Source: Flagellimonas amphidinii (GTDB lineage: Bacteria; Bacteroidota; Bacteroidia; Flavobacteriales; Flavobacteriaceae). From it: DNA of 64,000 nt. The notes below the pieces were generated by a model. The model saw only the letters and a list, made by a program, of their open reading frames with translations, had not been told where the DNA came from and searched no databases. Shown here one piece after another: positions 32,781-40,759 of the stretch. The position numbers were made by a program, and so were the translations under genes. The stretch's first letter is position 1. Every line of letters begins with the position of its first letter. Where the stretch lies: NCBI RefSeq assembly GCF_013090115.1, contig NZ_JABFNN010000037.1, forward strand, positions 1 to 64,000. The letters run 5' to 3'.

Positions 32781-33080
32781 ATGGAAGTACATGTTCAATA
32801 TCAAAAAATGAAGACCAGTGTATCATTAAGTCAAATCTTGATGAAAAAGCTCAACAAGTTGGAAGAGAAATATAGTTGGATCATTAAGGCCAATGTGCTT
32901 TTTAAACTTGAAAATGACAGGACAGGCGAAAACAAGGTGTGTGAAATTGAACTTAGTGCTCCTGGACCGCGACTTTTTGCCAAGGCAAAAACAAATGATT
33001 TTGAGAAGGCTTTGGCCGAGACCATTGATGAATTGAAACGTCAATTGGAAAAACGTCAGGGAGCGTTTGCCACTCATTAA
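32781..33080 (+). CDS. hpf: Ribosome hibernation promoting factor/RaiA family protein
   Basis: A 99-residue protein of the RaiA/HPF (S30AE) family, which binds the 30S decoding centre and stores idle ribosomes. The one-domain fold is visible as alternating strands and helices, with basic surface segments (KLNKLEEKYSW, ELKRQLEKRQG). The start at 32781 follows from the promoter geometry; an upstream in-frame start at 32646 would lie inside pfk. It is shorter than the usual long HPF and would be the short type. It precedes a lipoprotein gene by 46 nt. Confidence 0.82.
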   Translation: MEVHVQYQKMKTSVSLSQILMKKLNKLEEKYSWIIKANVLFKLENDRTGENKVCEIELSAPGPRLFAKAKTNDFEKALAETIDELKRQLEKRQGAFATH

Positions 33081-33126
33081 ATAGTGTAGGTCAAACAGCT
33101 GCGCATGAACCATTAATTTTCTTCAA

Positions 33127-33753
33127 ATGAAATCGAAATTCGCATTTATTCTTTTACTGCTGCTTGTAGGTTGTTCTTCCACCAAATTGGTTAGTACATG
33201 GAAGAATCCTGACGTAGTATTGTTTGATGCCTATAAGGTGTTGGTAGTGGGAATGACACAGGATGAGAACGCTAGGATTGAGTTTGAAACTCGTCTTGTG
33301 GAGAAGTTGAATTGGGAGGATGTTGAGGCCATGCGCAGCATTGATCTATTTGATGTAGAGTTTACATCTTCTGAAAAATCAGAAGAAGAACTTAACAATG
33401 TGGAGCAACAATTATTGGACAAGGGTTTTGATGCCATTCTTTTTACAAAAATTGTTGGCACGGAAAACAAGAGGACCTTCAGGGAAAGAATGAACAATAT
33501 TGATGCAATTTTCACCCAGTTTAGTTCAGACTATCTGGAACATCAAGATATTTATTACGACCCTGAGTATTACGAAACTTTTAATGTTTACAATGCAGAG
33601 ACTTCGCTTTATTGCATCTGTATTGGCAAAGAAAGAGAGCTTATCTGGAGAGGTAATATTGATGTGTCAGAGCCTGCGAATGTAGATAAGGCCATAGATG
33701 ACTATATCAAACTTATCACAAACTCCATGGCGGAGCAAGATGTCATTTTTTAG
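33127..33753 (+). CDS. Lipoprotein of unknown function
   Basis: A 208-residue protein with a signal peptide and lipobox (LLLVGCSS, lipidated Cys near residue 16). The mature part begins TKLVSTWKNPD, reminiscent of DUF4136-like lipoproteins of Bacteroidota, with alternating strands and helices and no cysteine pairs of note. Localisation would be the periplasmic face of the inner or outer membrane. It is 46 nt downstream of hpf and probably in the same transcript, hence under the same FNR-type box. No function can be given. Confidence 0.75.
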   Translation: MKSKFAFILLLLLVGCSSTKLVSTWKNPDVVLFDAYKVLVVGMTQDENARIEFETRLVEKLNWEDVEAMRSIDLFDVEFTSSEKSEEELNNVEQQLLDKGFDAILFTKIVGTENKRTFRERMNNIDAIFTQFSSDYLEHQDIYYDPEYYETFNVYNAETSLYCICIGKERELIWRGNIDVSEPANVDKAIDDYIKLITNSMAEQDVIF

Positions 33754-33798
33754 AATGCTAATCAGATATCAATTCACTGATTATTTAGCCAAAGAACC

Positions 33799-33930
33799 TT
33801 ATTTAATAATTCCGAGAAGATCCAATACAATACAAAGAGGTATTGCGATCAGAATAAGAACCAGCACAAAGACCATAAAGCGCAAAAAGGCCACCATTAG
33901 CTTATTGCCAAAAGAAATTTCATTAGACAT
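33799..33930 (-). CDS. Possible 43-residue single-pass membrane protein
   Basis: A short open frame encodes MSNEISFGNK followed by a strongly hydrophobic stretch of about 28 residues (RFMVFVLVLILIAIPLC) and a short basic end. This is the pattern of a small single-span membrane protein. It lies 101 nt downstream of the sugar porter gene on the same strand. Hydrophobicity and a clean ATG support it; there is no recognisable family and chance cannot be excluded. The rest of the 33754-34031 gap shows nothing else. Confidence 0.45.
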   Translation of the reverse strand: MSNEISFGNKLMVAFLRFMVFVLVLILIAIPLCIVLDLLGIIK

Positions 33931-34031
33931 AATAGTGTAATTTTTTCCAATGTACGGAATTATTCAAGGACTGAGCTTAACCCCTTGTTTGTTATTCGAT
34001 TAAAGGACGGATTTTTGGTATATGCGGTATC

Positions 34032-35423
34032 TTAATCCGTTTTACGTTTTTTGGAACTCAATAATTCCCCCAGTTCTTCCAAACTCTTTCCTTTGGTTTC
34101 TGGCATCATAAAGATTACCCATAGAAGTTGAAGCACCATCATGGCTGAAAAGAATATAAAAATAGGCCATGGGTTTTCTTTGAAAATACCAATTTCTGAA
34201 TCTAAAAAAGTAGGAGTGAGCAATGTAATCAGCGCGGCGAAAACCCAATGGGTTCCCGTACCCCAAGACTGTCCATAAGAGCGTACCTTGTTGGGGAATA
34301 TCTCTGAAATGAACACCCATATCACAGAACCTTGCCCAACAGCATGGGAGGCGATAAACACTAAGATGAAAATCAAAAGCAAAACAGAGCTTGCGCCAGA
34401 GTAGAAACACCAACCCACCATGCCCAGACTCAAAATATAGCCTATAGAACCAATGTACATGAGTTGTTTTCGTCCTAACTTGTCGATAAGGGCTATGCCC
34501 ACAAAAGTGAATATTAAGTTGATGATTCCAATGGAAATTGAACTAAACAGGGACTCTCCAGAAGCCAAACCCGCACGTTCTAAAATCTCTGGGGCGTAGT
34601 ACAATACAAAATTAATTCCTGATACTTGATTAAAAAAGGCAATCAAAAAGGCTAAAATGAGAGGTTTGTTGTACTTGCCAGAAAACAATTTTTCCTTGTG
34701 CTTTTCGGCAGTTTCAAACAATGTTACTTTTATTTTTGAAAGATGTACCGATGCTTTGTCGCTTTCAATGCCAAGCAAGGTCAAAGATTTGATGACCACA
34801 GCATCTTCCTTTTCTTTCAACAAAAGCCATCTTGGACTGTTCGGAATTCTCAGAACCAACAAAGTATAGATTAGTGCTGGCAGTCCTTCAATGCCCAACA
34901 TCCAACGCCAAGATATATTGGCATCGAAAATAATTCCGATAAGATAGTTGGAAATGAAGGCTATCAGAATTCCAAAAACAATATTGAATTGATATAGGGC
35001 CGTAAGCCTACCTCGGTTTTCGGCTGTTGAAATTTCAGAAATATAGATAGGCGCTGCCACGGATGATGCGCCAACTCCAATCCCACCAATAAATCTAAAA
35101 AAGGAAAAACTGTAGGCTTCCGGAGCTAATGCAGAGCCAATTGCGGAAATAAAATAGAGTATACCAATCCAAAAAAGTGTTTTTTTCCTTCCCAATCGGT
35201 CACAGGGTATGCCTCCAAAAAGCGATCCTAAAACGGTACCCCAAAGAGCCATGGACATGATAAAAATACCATGGAAGGTGAAAATGGAATCTCCCAAAAA
35301 CCAATTGGTGTCCCAAATTTCTTTGATCGGTTGATTGGCTCCACTAATAACGACAGTGTCAAATCCAAATAAAAATCCGGCAAGAGCCGCGGCAATTGAA
35401 ATCTTAAAAATACGGTTGTTCAT
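34032..35423 (-). CDS. Sugar porter family MFS transporter
   Basis: A 463-residue inner-membrane transporter with about twelve membrane segments and the sugar porter signatures. These are DRLGRKKTLF after helix 2 (about 74-83), PNSPRWLLLKE after helix 6 (variant of PESPRWL), DKLGRKQLMY (about 309-318) and PETKGKSLEEL at the C-terminus. It probably imports a hexose or pentose by proton symport. No sugar-metabolising gene is adjacent, and no FNR-type box precedes it. Substrate unknown. Confidence 0.92.
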   Translation of the reverse strand: MNNRIFKISIAAALAGFLFGFDTVVISGANQPIKEIWDTNWFLGDSIFTFHGIFIMSMALWGTVLGSLFGGIPCDRLGRKKTLFWIGILYFISAIGSALAPEAYSFSFFRFIGGIGVGASSVAAPIYISEISTAENRGRLTALYQFNIVFGILIAFISNYLIGIIFDANISWRWMLGIEGLPALIYTLLVLRIPNSPRWLLLKEKEDAVVIKSLTLLGIESDKASVHLSKIKVTLFETAEKHKEKLFSGKYNKPLILAFLIAFFNQVSGINFVLYYAPEILERAGLASGESLFSSISIGIINLIFTFVGIALIDKLGRKQLMYIGSIGYILSLGMVGWCFYSGASSVLLLIFILVFIASHAVGQGSVIWVFISEIFPNKVRSYGQSWGTGTHWVFAALITLLTPTFLDSEIGIFKENPWPIFIFFSAMMVLQLLWVIFMMPETKGKSLEELGELLSSKKRKTD

Positions 35424-35458
35424 TTGTGCAAGGTTGGATTTCCAAAACTAGGTAAAAC

Positions 35459-36703
35459 TTAAAGAAAAGTTTTAATATGCTTCAAAATTAATGTGGTAGC
35501 ACCTTGGTTTTCTTGAACATAAGTTGCATTTATCTGTCCATTTTCTTTGCGTATTGAAGCATCTGAAACAAAAATGTTCATTACTGTGCTGAATTCTTCA
35601 AAATTTGCAATGGGGTGGATTCCCTTTAGATCGACCAAATCTTCAGCTTCCTTAAAACCTTCATAGTCAGGGCCAATAATGATGGGAACGCCAAAAGTGG
35701 CTGGCTCCAAAGTATTGTGAAGTCCGGTGGCAAATGCACCACCAACATAGGAAATATCTGCGTAACTGTATATTTTGGTGAGCAGTCCAATAGTGTCAAT
35801 GATCATAACATCAAAATCATTTAGATTTTTAATCTCTTTTTGAGAATAACAAACAACCTTTTTGGTCAAAGTATTTGTGATTTTTTCAATATGTGTGGTC
35901 TTGATTTCATGTGGGGCAATGACAAATTTCATGGAAGTTTCTACAGTGTTGATGTATTCCAATAGGATTTTTTCATCTTCGGGCCAGGTGCTTCCCGCTA
36001 CCATGCAAGGCGAATTTCCTTTGAAACTGTCCATAAAAGATAATGAATTATTGTTCTCCAAAATTTGGGAAACTCTATCAAAACGAGTGTCTCCACTAAC
36101 AGTCACATTTTCAAAACCGATGGATTTAAGCAACTTTTTTGAGGTTTCGTCCTGAACAAAGAAATGAGCAAAACTTTTCAAGCTATATCTCATGAAACCT
36201 CCCCAAGGTTTAAAATAGGATTGTCTTTTAGAAAAAATAGCAGAGACCAATAGGGTAGGGATGTTCCTTTTTTGAAGTTCAAAAAGATAATTGGGCCAAA
36301 TTTCATACTTCACAAATAGGGCAAGATGAGGTTTAACGGTATCAAGAAATTGAACCGCATTGGATTTGGTATCCATAGGTAAATAGACCGTTACATTTGC
36401 AAAGGGAGTGTTTTTCTTTACCTCAAAACCAGATGGAGAAAAAAATGTGAGTATGATTTTATGTTCCGGATAGCTTTTTCGCAAACCTTCCAAAATGGGG
36501 AGGCCTTGTTCAAATTCTCCTAGAGAAGCAACATGCATCCAAATCCATTTTTCTGTTGGTTGGATGGTATTTTTCAATTGCTGAAAAGTTGTTTTTCTTC
36601 CAGAAACAAATAATCTGATTTTAGGATTAAAAAGGGCAATAACCTTTAATCCTTGCCATGAGAGGAATATCAAAAAGTTGTAGAGAAGGCGCAAAAAAGT
36701 CAT
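35459..36703 (-). CDS. waaA: 3-deoxy-D-manno-octulosonic acid transferase
   Basis: A 414-residue KDO transferase (WaaA/KdtA) that adds KDO to lipid A precursor at the inner membrane. Features: an N-terminal membrane anchor (about 1-20), HVASLGEFEQGLP (about 57-69), a GT-B fold, and the C-terminal nucleotide-sugar region ISYVGGAFATGLHN, where Gly-Gly-(Ser/Ala) and His are conserved, plus EPATFGVPIIIGP. The start at 36703 (MTFLRLLYN) is preferred over an ATG 18 nt upstream. It is divergent from the DegT aminotransferase gene. Confidence 0.9.
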   Translation of the reverse strand: MTFLRLLYNFLIFLSWQGLKVIALFNPKIRLFVSGRKTTFQQLKNTIQPTEKWIWMHVASLGEFEQGLPILEGLRKSYPEHKIILTFFSPSGFEVKKNTPFANVTVYLPMDTKSNAVQFLDTVKPHLALFVKYEIWPNYLFELQKRNIPTLLVSAIFSKRQSYFKPWGGFMRYSLKSFAHFFVQDETSKKLLKSIGFENVTVSGDTRFDRVSQILENNNSLSFMDSFKGNSPCMVAGSTWPEDEKILLEYINTVETSMKFVIAPHEIKTTHIEKITNTLTKKVVCYSQKEIKNLNDFDVMIIDTIGLLTKIYSYADISYVGGAFATGLHNTLEPATFGVPIIIGPDYEGFKEAEDLVDLKGIHPIANFEEFSTVMNIFVSDASIRKENGQINATYVQENQGATTLILKHIKTFL

Positions 36704-36783
36704 AATTCCCCAAAAATACATTCTTTCGGCAAGAGGACATTATGGTATCTTATTTTCTTAATTTTGAGGCATAATAGATTTGA

Positions 36784-37938
36784 ATGAAAAAAATACAAAT
36801 GGTTGACCTCAAAGGTCAGTATGAAGGCATTAAAACTGAGGTGAACGATTCCATAACCGAGATTTTAGACTCGTCGGCATTTATAAACGGACCCCATGTT
36901 CATGCATTTCAAAAAGAACTCGAAGAATATTTAGATGTTAAACATGTGATTCCATGTGCAAATGGTACGGATGCTCTTCAAATTTGCATGATGGGCTTAG
37001 GTTTAAAGCCAGGTGATGAGGTAATTACTGCTGATTTTACCTTTGCCGCTACAGTAGAGGTGATTGCATTGTTGAATCTTACACCTGTTTTGGTTGATGT
37101 TGAGCCGGATACCTTCAATATTGACCTAAAGGCCATTGAAGAAGCTATTACGCCCAAGACAAAAGCTATTGTTCCAGTACATCTATTTGGCCAGTGTGCC
37201 AATATGGATACTATTATGGAATTGGCCCAAAAACATAATTTATATGTTATAGAGGACAATGCTCAGGCCATTGGAGCCACTTATACCTCAAAAACTGGTA
37301 AAAAACAGAAGACAGGGACCATTGGACATGTGGCTTCCACCTCTTTTTTTCCTTCCAAGAATTTAGGTTGCTATGGAGATGGGGGAGCTATTTTCACTAA
37401 TGATGATGATTTGGCGCATACTATTCGTGGTATGGTGAACCACGGGATGTATAAAAGGTACTATCATGATGTGGTAGGTGTAAACTCCAGGTTGGATTCC
37501 ATACAGGCAGCAGTTTTAAGAGCAAAACTTCCTAAACTGGATGAGTATAATAAAAAACGTAGAGTGGCTGCTCAAAAATATTCAATTGCCTTTGAAGGCC
37601 AACCCAATATTGTTGTTCCAAAAACTTCTATGGATTGTGATGGAATATGTGATACATGCGATTGTCATGTTTTCCATCAATATACCTTGCGGATATTAAA
37701 TGGAAAAAGGGATGGGCTGGTGCAGTATTTGAATGAAAATGGAGTTCCTTGTGGAGTGTATTATCCTGTTCCTTTGCATCAACAAAAGGCATATCAAGAT
37801 GAGCGTTACAATGAGGCTAATTTTCCTGTGACCAATCAATTGGTTCAAGAAGTGATTTCATTGCCAATGCATACTGAACTGGATGATGGGCAAATTAAAT
37901 TTATAACTGATTTGGTCATAAAATTTGTAAACGATTAA
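36784..37938 (+). CDS. DegT/DnrJ/EryC1/StrS family aminotransferase
   Basis: A 384-residue PLP-dependent sugar aminotransferase, probably making an amino sugar for surface polysaccharide. The fold-type I pattern includes ANGTDALQICM (about 60-70), VIEDNAQAIGA (about 155-165) and the PLP lysine region STSFFPSKNLGCYGDGG. An unusual cysteine-rich loop, CDGICDTCDCHVFHQ (about 284-298), inserts four cysteines and a histidine shortly before the C-terminal domain and could bind a metal. It is followed by galE with one base between stop and start, so both sugar enzymes are co-transcribed. Confidence 0.9.
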   Translation: MKKIQMVDLKGQYEGIKTEVNDSITEILDSSAFINGPHVHAFQKELEEYLDVKHVIPCANGTDALQICMMGLGLKPGDEVITADFTFAATVEVIALLNLTPVLVDVEPDTFNIDLKAIEEAITPKTKAIVPVHLFGQCANMDTIMELAQKHNLYVIEDNAQAIGATYTSKTGKKQKTGTIGHVASTSFFPSKNLGCYGDGGAIFTNDDDLAHTIRGMVNHGMYKRYYHDVVGVNSRLDSIQAAVLRAKLPKLDEYNKKRRVAAQKYSIAFEGQPNIVVPKTSMDCDGICDTCDCHVFHQYTLRILNGKRDGLVQYLNENGVPCGVYYPVPLHQQKAYQDERYNEANFPVTNQLVQEVISLPMHTELDDGQIKFITDLVIKFVND

Positions 37939-37939
37939 T

Positions 37940-38956
37940 ATGAAAATACTTGTAACGGGAGGATTAGGTTATATTGGGTCGCATACTGTTGTGGAACTCC
38001 AAAACGAAGGCTTCGATGTTATAGTTGTTGACAATCTTTCCAATTCCTCAGTAGAAGTTTTGGATGGAATAGAAGCCATCACAGGTAAAAGGCCTATTTT
38101 TCAAAAATTAGATCTTAGAGAAAAATCCAAAGTTCAGCAGTTATTTGCTGAAAATACTGATATAGGAGGGGTCATTCATTTTGCTGCATCAAAAGCAGTT
38201 GGTGAAAGTGTTGAAAAACCACTTTTATATTACGAAAACAATGTTGGGACTTTGGTCTATATTCTTCAAGAACTGGAGAGAAAAGGAAGTGGAAGTTTTA
38301 TTTTTAGTTCCTCATGTACAGTTTATGGTCAGGCAGATGAACTTCCTATTACTGAAAATGCACCCGTAAAGGCAGCTGAGTCCCCTTATGGTAACACCAA
38401 ACAAATAGGGGAAGAGGTTATTCGGGATACTTGTAAAGTAAATCAGCATGTAAAAGCGATAGCTTTAAGATATTTCAACCCTATTGGAGCACATCCATCC
38501 AAAGAAATTGGTGAATTGCCCATAGGTGTTCCTCAGAATTTGGTGCCTTATATAACGCAAACTGGAGTTGGTCTGCGAGAACAACTCTCTGTTTTTGGGG
38601 ATGATTACCCAACAGAGGATGGTACTTGCGTAAGAGATTATATACATGTTGTGGATTTGGCCAAAGCCCACGTTATGGCACTTCAAAGACTTTTGAAAGG
38701 TGAAAACAAAGCCAATTACGAAGTTTTTAACCTAGGAACTGGTAAAGGAAGTTCTGTTTTGGAAGTGATACACAGTTTTGAACGTGTCTCTGGAGAGAGT
38801 CTGAATTATAAAATAGTGGACAGAAGACCAGGAGATGTTGTGCAGGCCTATGCCGATACTAAAAAAGCCAATGAAGTTTTAGGTTGGGCTGCTGATTCCA
38901 CATTGGATGAAGCGGTTAAATCTGCATGGGATTGGGAGCGTAAGATTAGGAACTAG
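37940..38956 (+). CDS. galE: UDP-glucose 4-epimerase
   Basis: A 338-residue short-chain dehydrogenase-type epimerase, interconverting UDP-glucose and UDP-galactose. The NAD site is GGLGYIGSHT (about 6-15). The catalytic triad is visible as SSCTVYG (about 122-128, Ser region) and the Tyr-x-x-x-Lys in SPYGNTKQ (about 147-154). The GalE-specific RYFNPIGAHPS and RDYIHVVDLAKAH follow. Normal length. It is coupled to the upstream DegT gene. Confidence 0.95.
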   Translation: MKILVTGGLGYIGSHTVVELQNEGFDVIVVDNLSNSSVEVLDGIEAITGKRPIFQKLDLREKSKVQQLFAENTDIGGVIHFAASKAVGESVEKPLLYYENNVGTLVYILQELERKGSGSFIFSSSCTVYGQADELPITENAPVKAAESPYGNTKQIGEEVIRDTCKVNQHVKAIALRYFNPIGAHPSKEIGELPIGVPQNLVPYITQTGVGLREQLSVFGDDYPTEDGTCVRDYIHVVDLAKAHVMALQRLLKGENKANYEVFNLGTGKGSSVLEVIHSFERVSGESLNYKIVDRRPGDVVQAYADTKKANEVLGWAADSTLDEAVKSAWDWERKIRN

Positions 38957-39110
38957 GCCAACGAATCTAGTTGTTTTTTGCTAAAGACCTTTTGTTGGAA
39001 TCAGTCACAATTACCATTACAATATTGTAGAATGTGGTGGGCTGCTCGAAAAAGGAAAAAATATTCAAGTCTTAGTAAATCTTTTACCTTCTTTTGGACG
39101 TATATAACAC

Positions 39111-39473
39111 ATGTTGTCCAACGCAAATAATAGTTTAGAATTATTGGAGGTTGCTCAAAAAGAGCAACTGTACAAAAAACTGATTTTACAACTCAACAAG
39201 GATTTTGAATTGGCTAATGTTGGGTTGAAGTTTTCTTTGGGAATTGCACCATCAGAATTGAAAAAAATACTTCAGGAAAAGTTATATGTTTTGTTGGTGG
39301 AACGGTTTGATGATTATTTGAACCTATTGTATGTGGTTGATATTCCCGAAAATCAAGTTAAAAGCATAAAACCCTCCGATGCCATGGAAATAGCAGCGGA
39401 GGCGTGTTTTTTGCTCTTAAAAAGGGAATGGACCAAGGTTTGGTTTAAAAACCAATACAGTAGCAGTAGCTAA
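39111..39473 (+). CDS. Conserved-type hypothetical protein, 120 residues
   Basis: A predicted soluble, mainly helical protein without signal peptide, membrane segment or cysteine motif. Its length, codon use and clean spacing (start 154 nt after galE) support a real gene. It contains a single cysteine and an amphipathic N-terminal half (VAQKEQLYKKLILQLNKDFE) followed by SDAMEIAAEACFLLLKREW. I do not recognise the family. It ends 5 nt before the convergent acyltransferase gene. Confidence 0.65.
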   Translation: MLSNANNSLELLEVAQKEQLYKKLILQLNKDFELANVGLKFSLGIAPSELKKILQEKLYVLLVERFDDYLNLLYVVDIPENQVKSIKPSDAMEIAAEACFLLLKREWTKVWFKNQYSSSS

Positions 39474-39478
39474 GAAAT

Positions 39479-40582
39479 TCACACCTTCACATAAATTCCT
39501 TTCTTGTCCATAATATATCCAACGACCCAACAAGTCAGCATCACCCAAAGGGCAAATAATAGCGATCCCATATATCCACCAGACCATGAAATAAATACAT
39601 TGTCAGCTATCCACTGATAAAGTGAAATCCCGCTTCCAAGTCCTATTTCAAAAAGGCTAATGATAAAAAGTTCAGATAGTAGGTAGATGAACAGTGTGTT
39701 TTTTCCAAACACCTCAAAGAAATACGACCAGCTTTTGGCTTTTTTCATATCCAAAAAGTAAACAAGGATAGCTAGGACGCATAGGTCTATACCACATGTA
39801 AGGAGTACAAAGGAACTTGTCCATAGTTTTTTATTGATAGGTAAGATCAGATCCCATGCCAACCCGGCTATGACCAAAGCAAATCCCATCATCATTAGTT
39901 TGGAGACAGTCTCAAAATTCTGTCCATTTTGTTGAATAAAACGACCAGTAAGATAACCAGCGATGACATTGACAATAGCTGGTAAAGTGCTCAACAGTCC
40001 TTCTGGGTCAAACGCTATTCCTTCGCCATGGTACATATGTTTTGTGCCGATCAACCAAGTGTCCAGTTTCAATACAGCATTCCCGGTTAGCGTAAGATCA
40101 CCAAAGGCGACTAAAATTATATGGTAGCCAATCAATGCAACTATACTGAAAATAATGGCGCTTTTGGCTTTCATATAATGCAACAAAATCGCAGCGAACA
40201 TATAACAAAGGGCAATGCGCTGTAAAACCCCAAAAATGCGGGTTTCTGCCAATGGTTTTAGTTGTCCATCATCAAAAAACGGGAACCAGTACATTAAGAA
40301 GCCGAGTAAAAAGATAATGGCAGTTCTTTTCAGTACTTTTTTGAAAAATGAAGAAGTACCCATGGACTCATATTTTTTCATACTGAAACTCATCGAATTT
40401 CCCACAACAAAAAGAAAGGTGGGGAATACAAGGTCTGTTAGGGTAAAACCATGCCATTTGGCATGGAGCAATGGAGAAAAAGTGGTTTCATAGCTCCCAG
40501 GGGAATTTACTAAAATCATTAGGGCAACATCAAGGCCCCTAAAGACATCCAACGAAAGATATCGGTTTTTTAATTTGGTCAT
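39479..40582 (-). CDS. NagX/HGSNAT-like acyltransferase membrane protein (DUF5009 type)
   Basis: A membrane protein of 367 residues from this start, or 376 from the upstream ATG at 40609. It has about ten membrane segments and the N-terminal signature RYLSLDVFRGLDVALMILVN, with the early His in KWHGFTLTDLVFPTFLFV. This matches the heparan-alpha-glucosaminide N-acetyltransferase-like family (NagX, DUF5009) of Bacteroidota. Such proteins may acetylate glucosamine across the membrane; the activity is inferred from family only. No amino-sugar catabolic gene is adjacent. Confidence 0.83.
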   Translation of the reverse strand: MTKLKNRYLSLDVFRGLDVALMILVNSPGSYETTFSPLLHAKWHGFTLTDLVFPTFLFVVGNSMSFSMKKYESMGTSSFFKKVLKRTAIIFLLGFLMYWFPFFDDGQLKPLAETRIFGVLQRIALCYMFAAILLHYMKAKSAIIFSIVALIGYHIILVAFGDLTLTGNAVLKLDTWLIGTKHMYHGEGIAFDPEGLLSTLPAIVNVIAGYLTGRFIQQNGQNFETVSKLMMMGFALVIAGLAWDLILPINKKLWTSSFVLLTCGIDLCVLAILVYFLDMKKAKSWSYFFEVFGKNTLFIYLLSELFIISLFEIGLGSGISLYQWIADNVFISWSGGYMGSLLFALWVMLTCWVVGYIMDKKGIYVKV

Positions 40583-40693
40583 AAAGGTTGGTTTTGGCTT
40601 GGGAACCAAGGTATGCTTTTTTTGGAAATTTTAGAATTTTAACCAAGAAATATAATAATTGTTGTTTTTGGACAATTCTTGCTGTAAAATGGG

Positions 40694-40721
40694 GTTGTCA
40701 AAGACAAAACCCGTATTTTTG
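40694..40721 (+). promoter_or_regulatory. Probable sucA promoter
   Basis: A -7 octamer TATTTTTG (40714-40721) and an upstream GTTG (40694-40697) with 16-nt spacing precede the sucA ATG by 38 nt. This is the housekeeping pattern, without any FNR-type dyad; the spacing is at the short end. Confidence 0.5.
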
Positions 40722-40759
40722 AGAAAATTTTCCTGAAAGTTTTCGGAAAAACGGAAAGA

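Noticed and set aside
36775-36782. TAGATTTG as the -7 element of the DegT gene
   Set aside because: It ends 1 nt before the ATG, which would put the transcription start inside the coding region; no TTTG lies at the right distance upstream.
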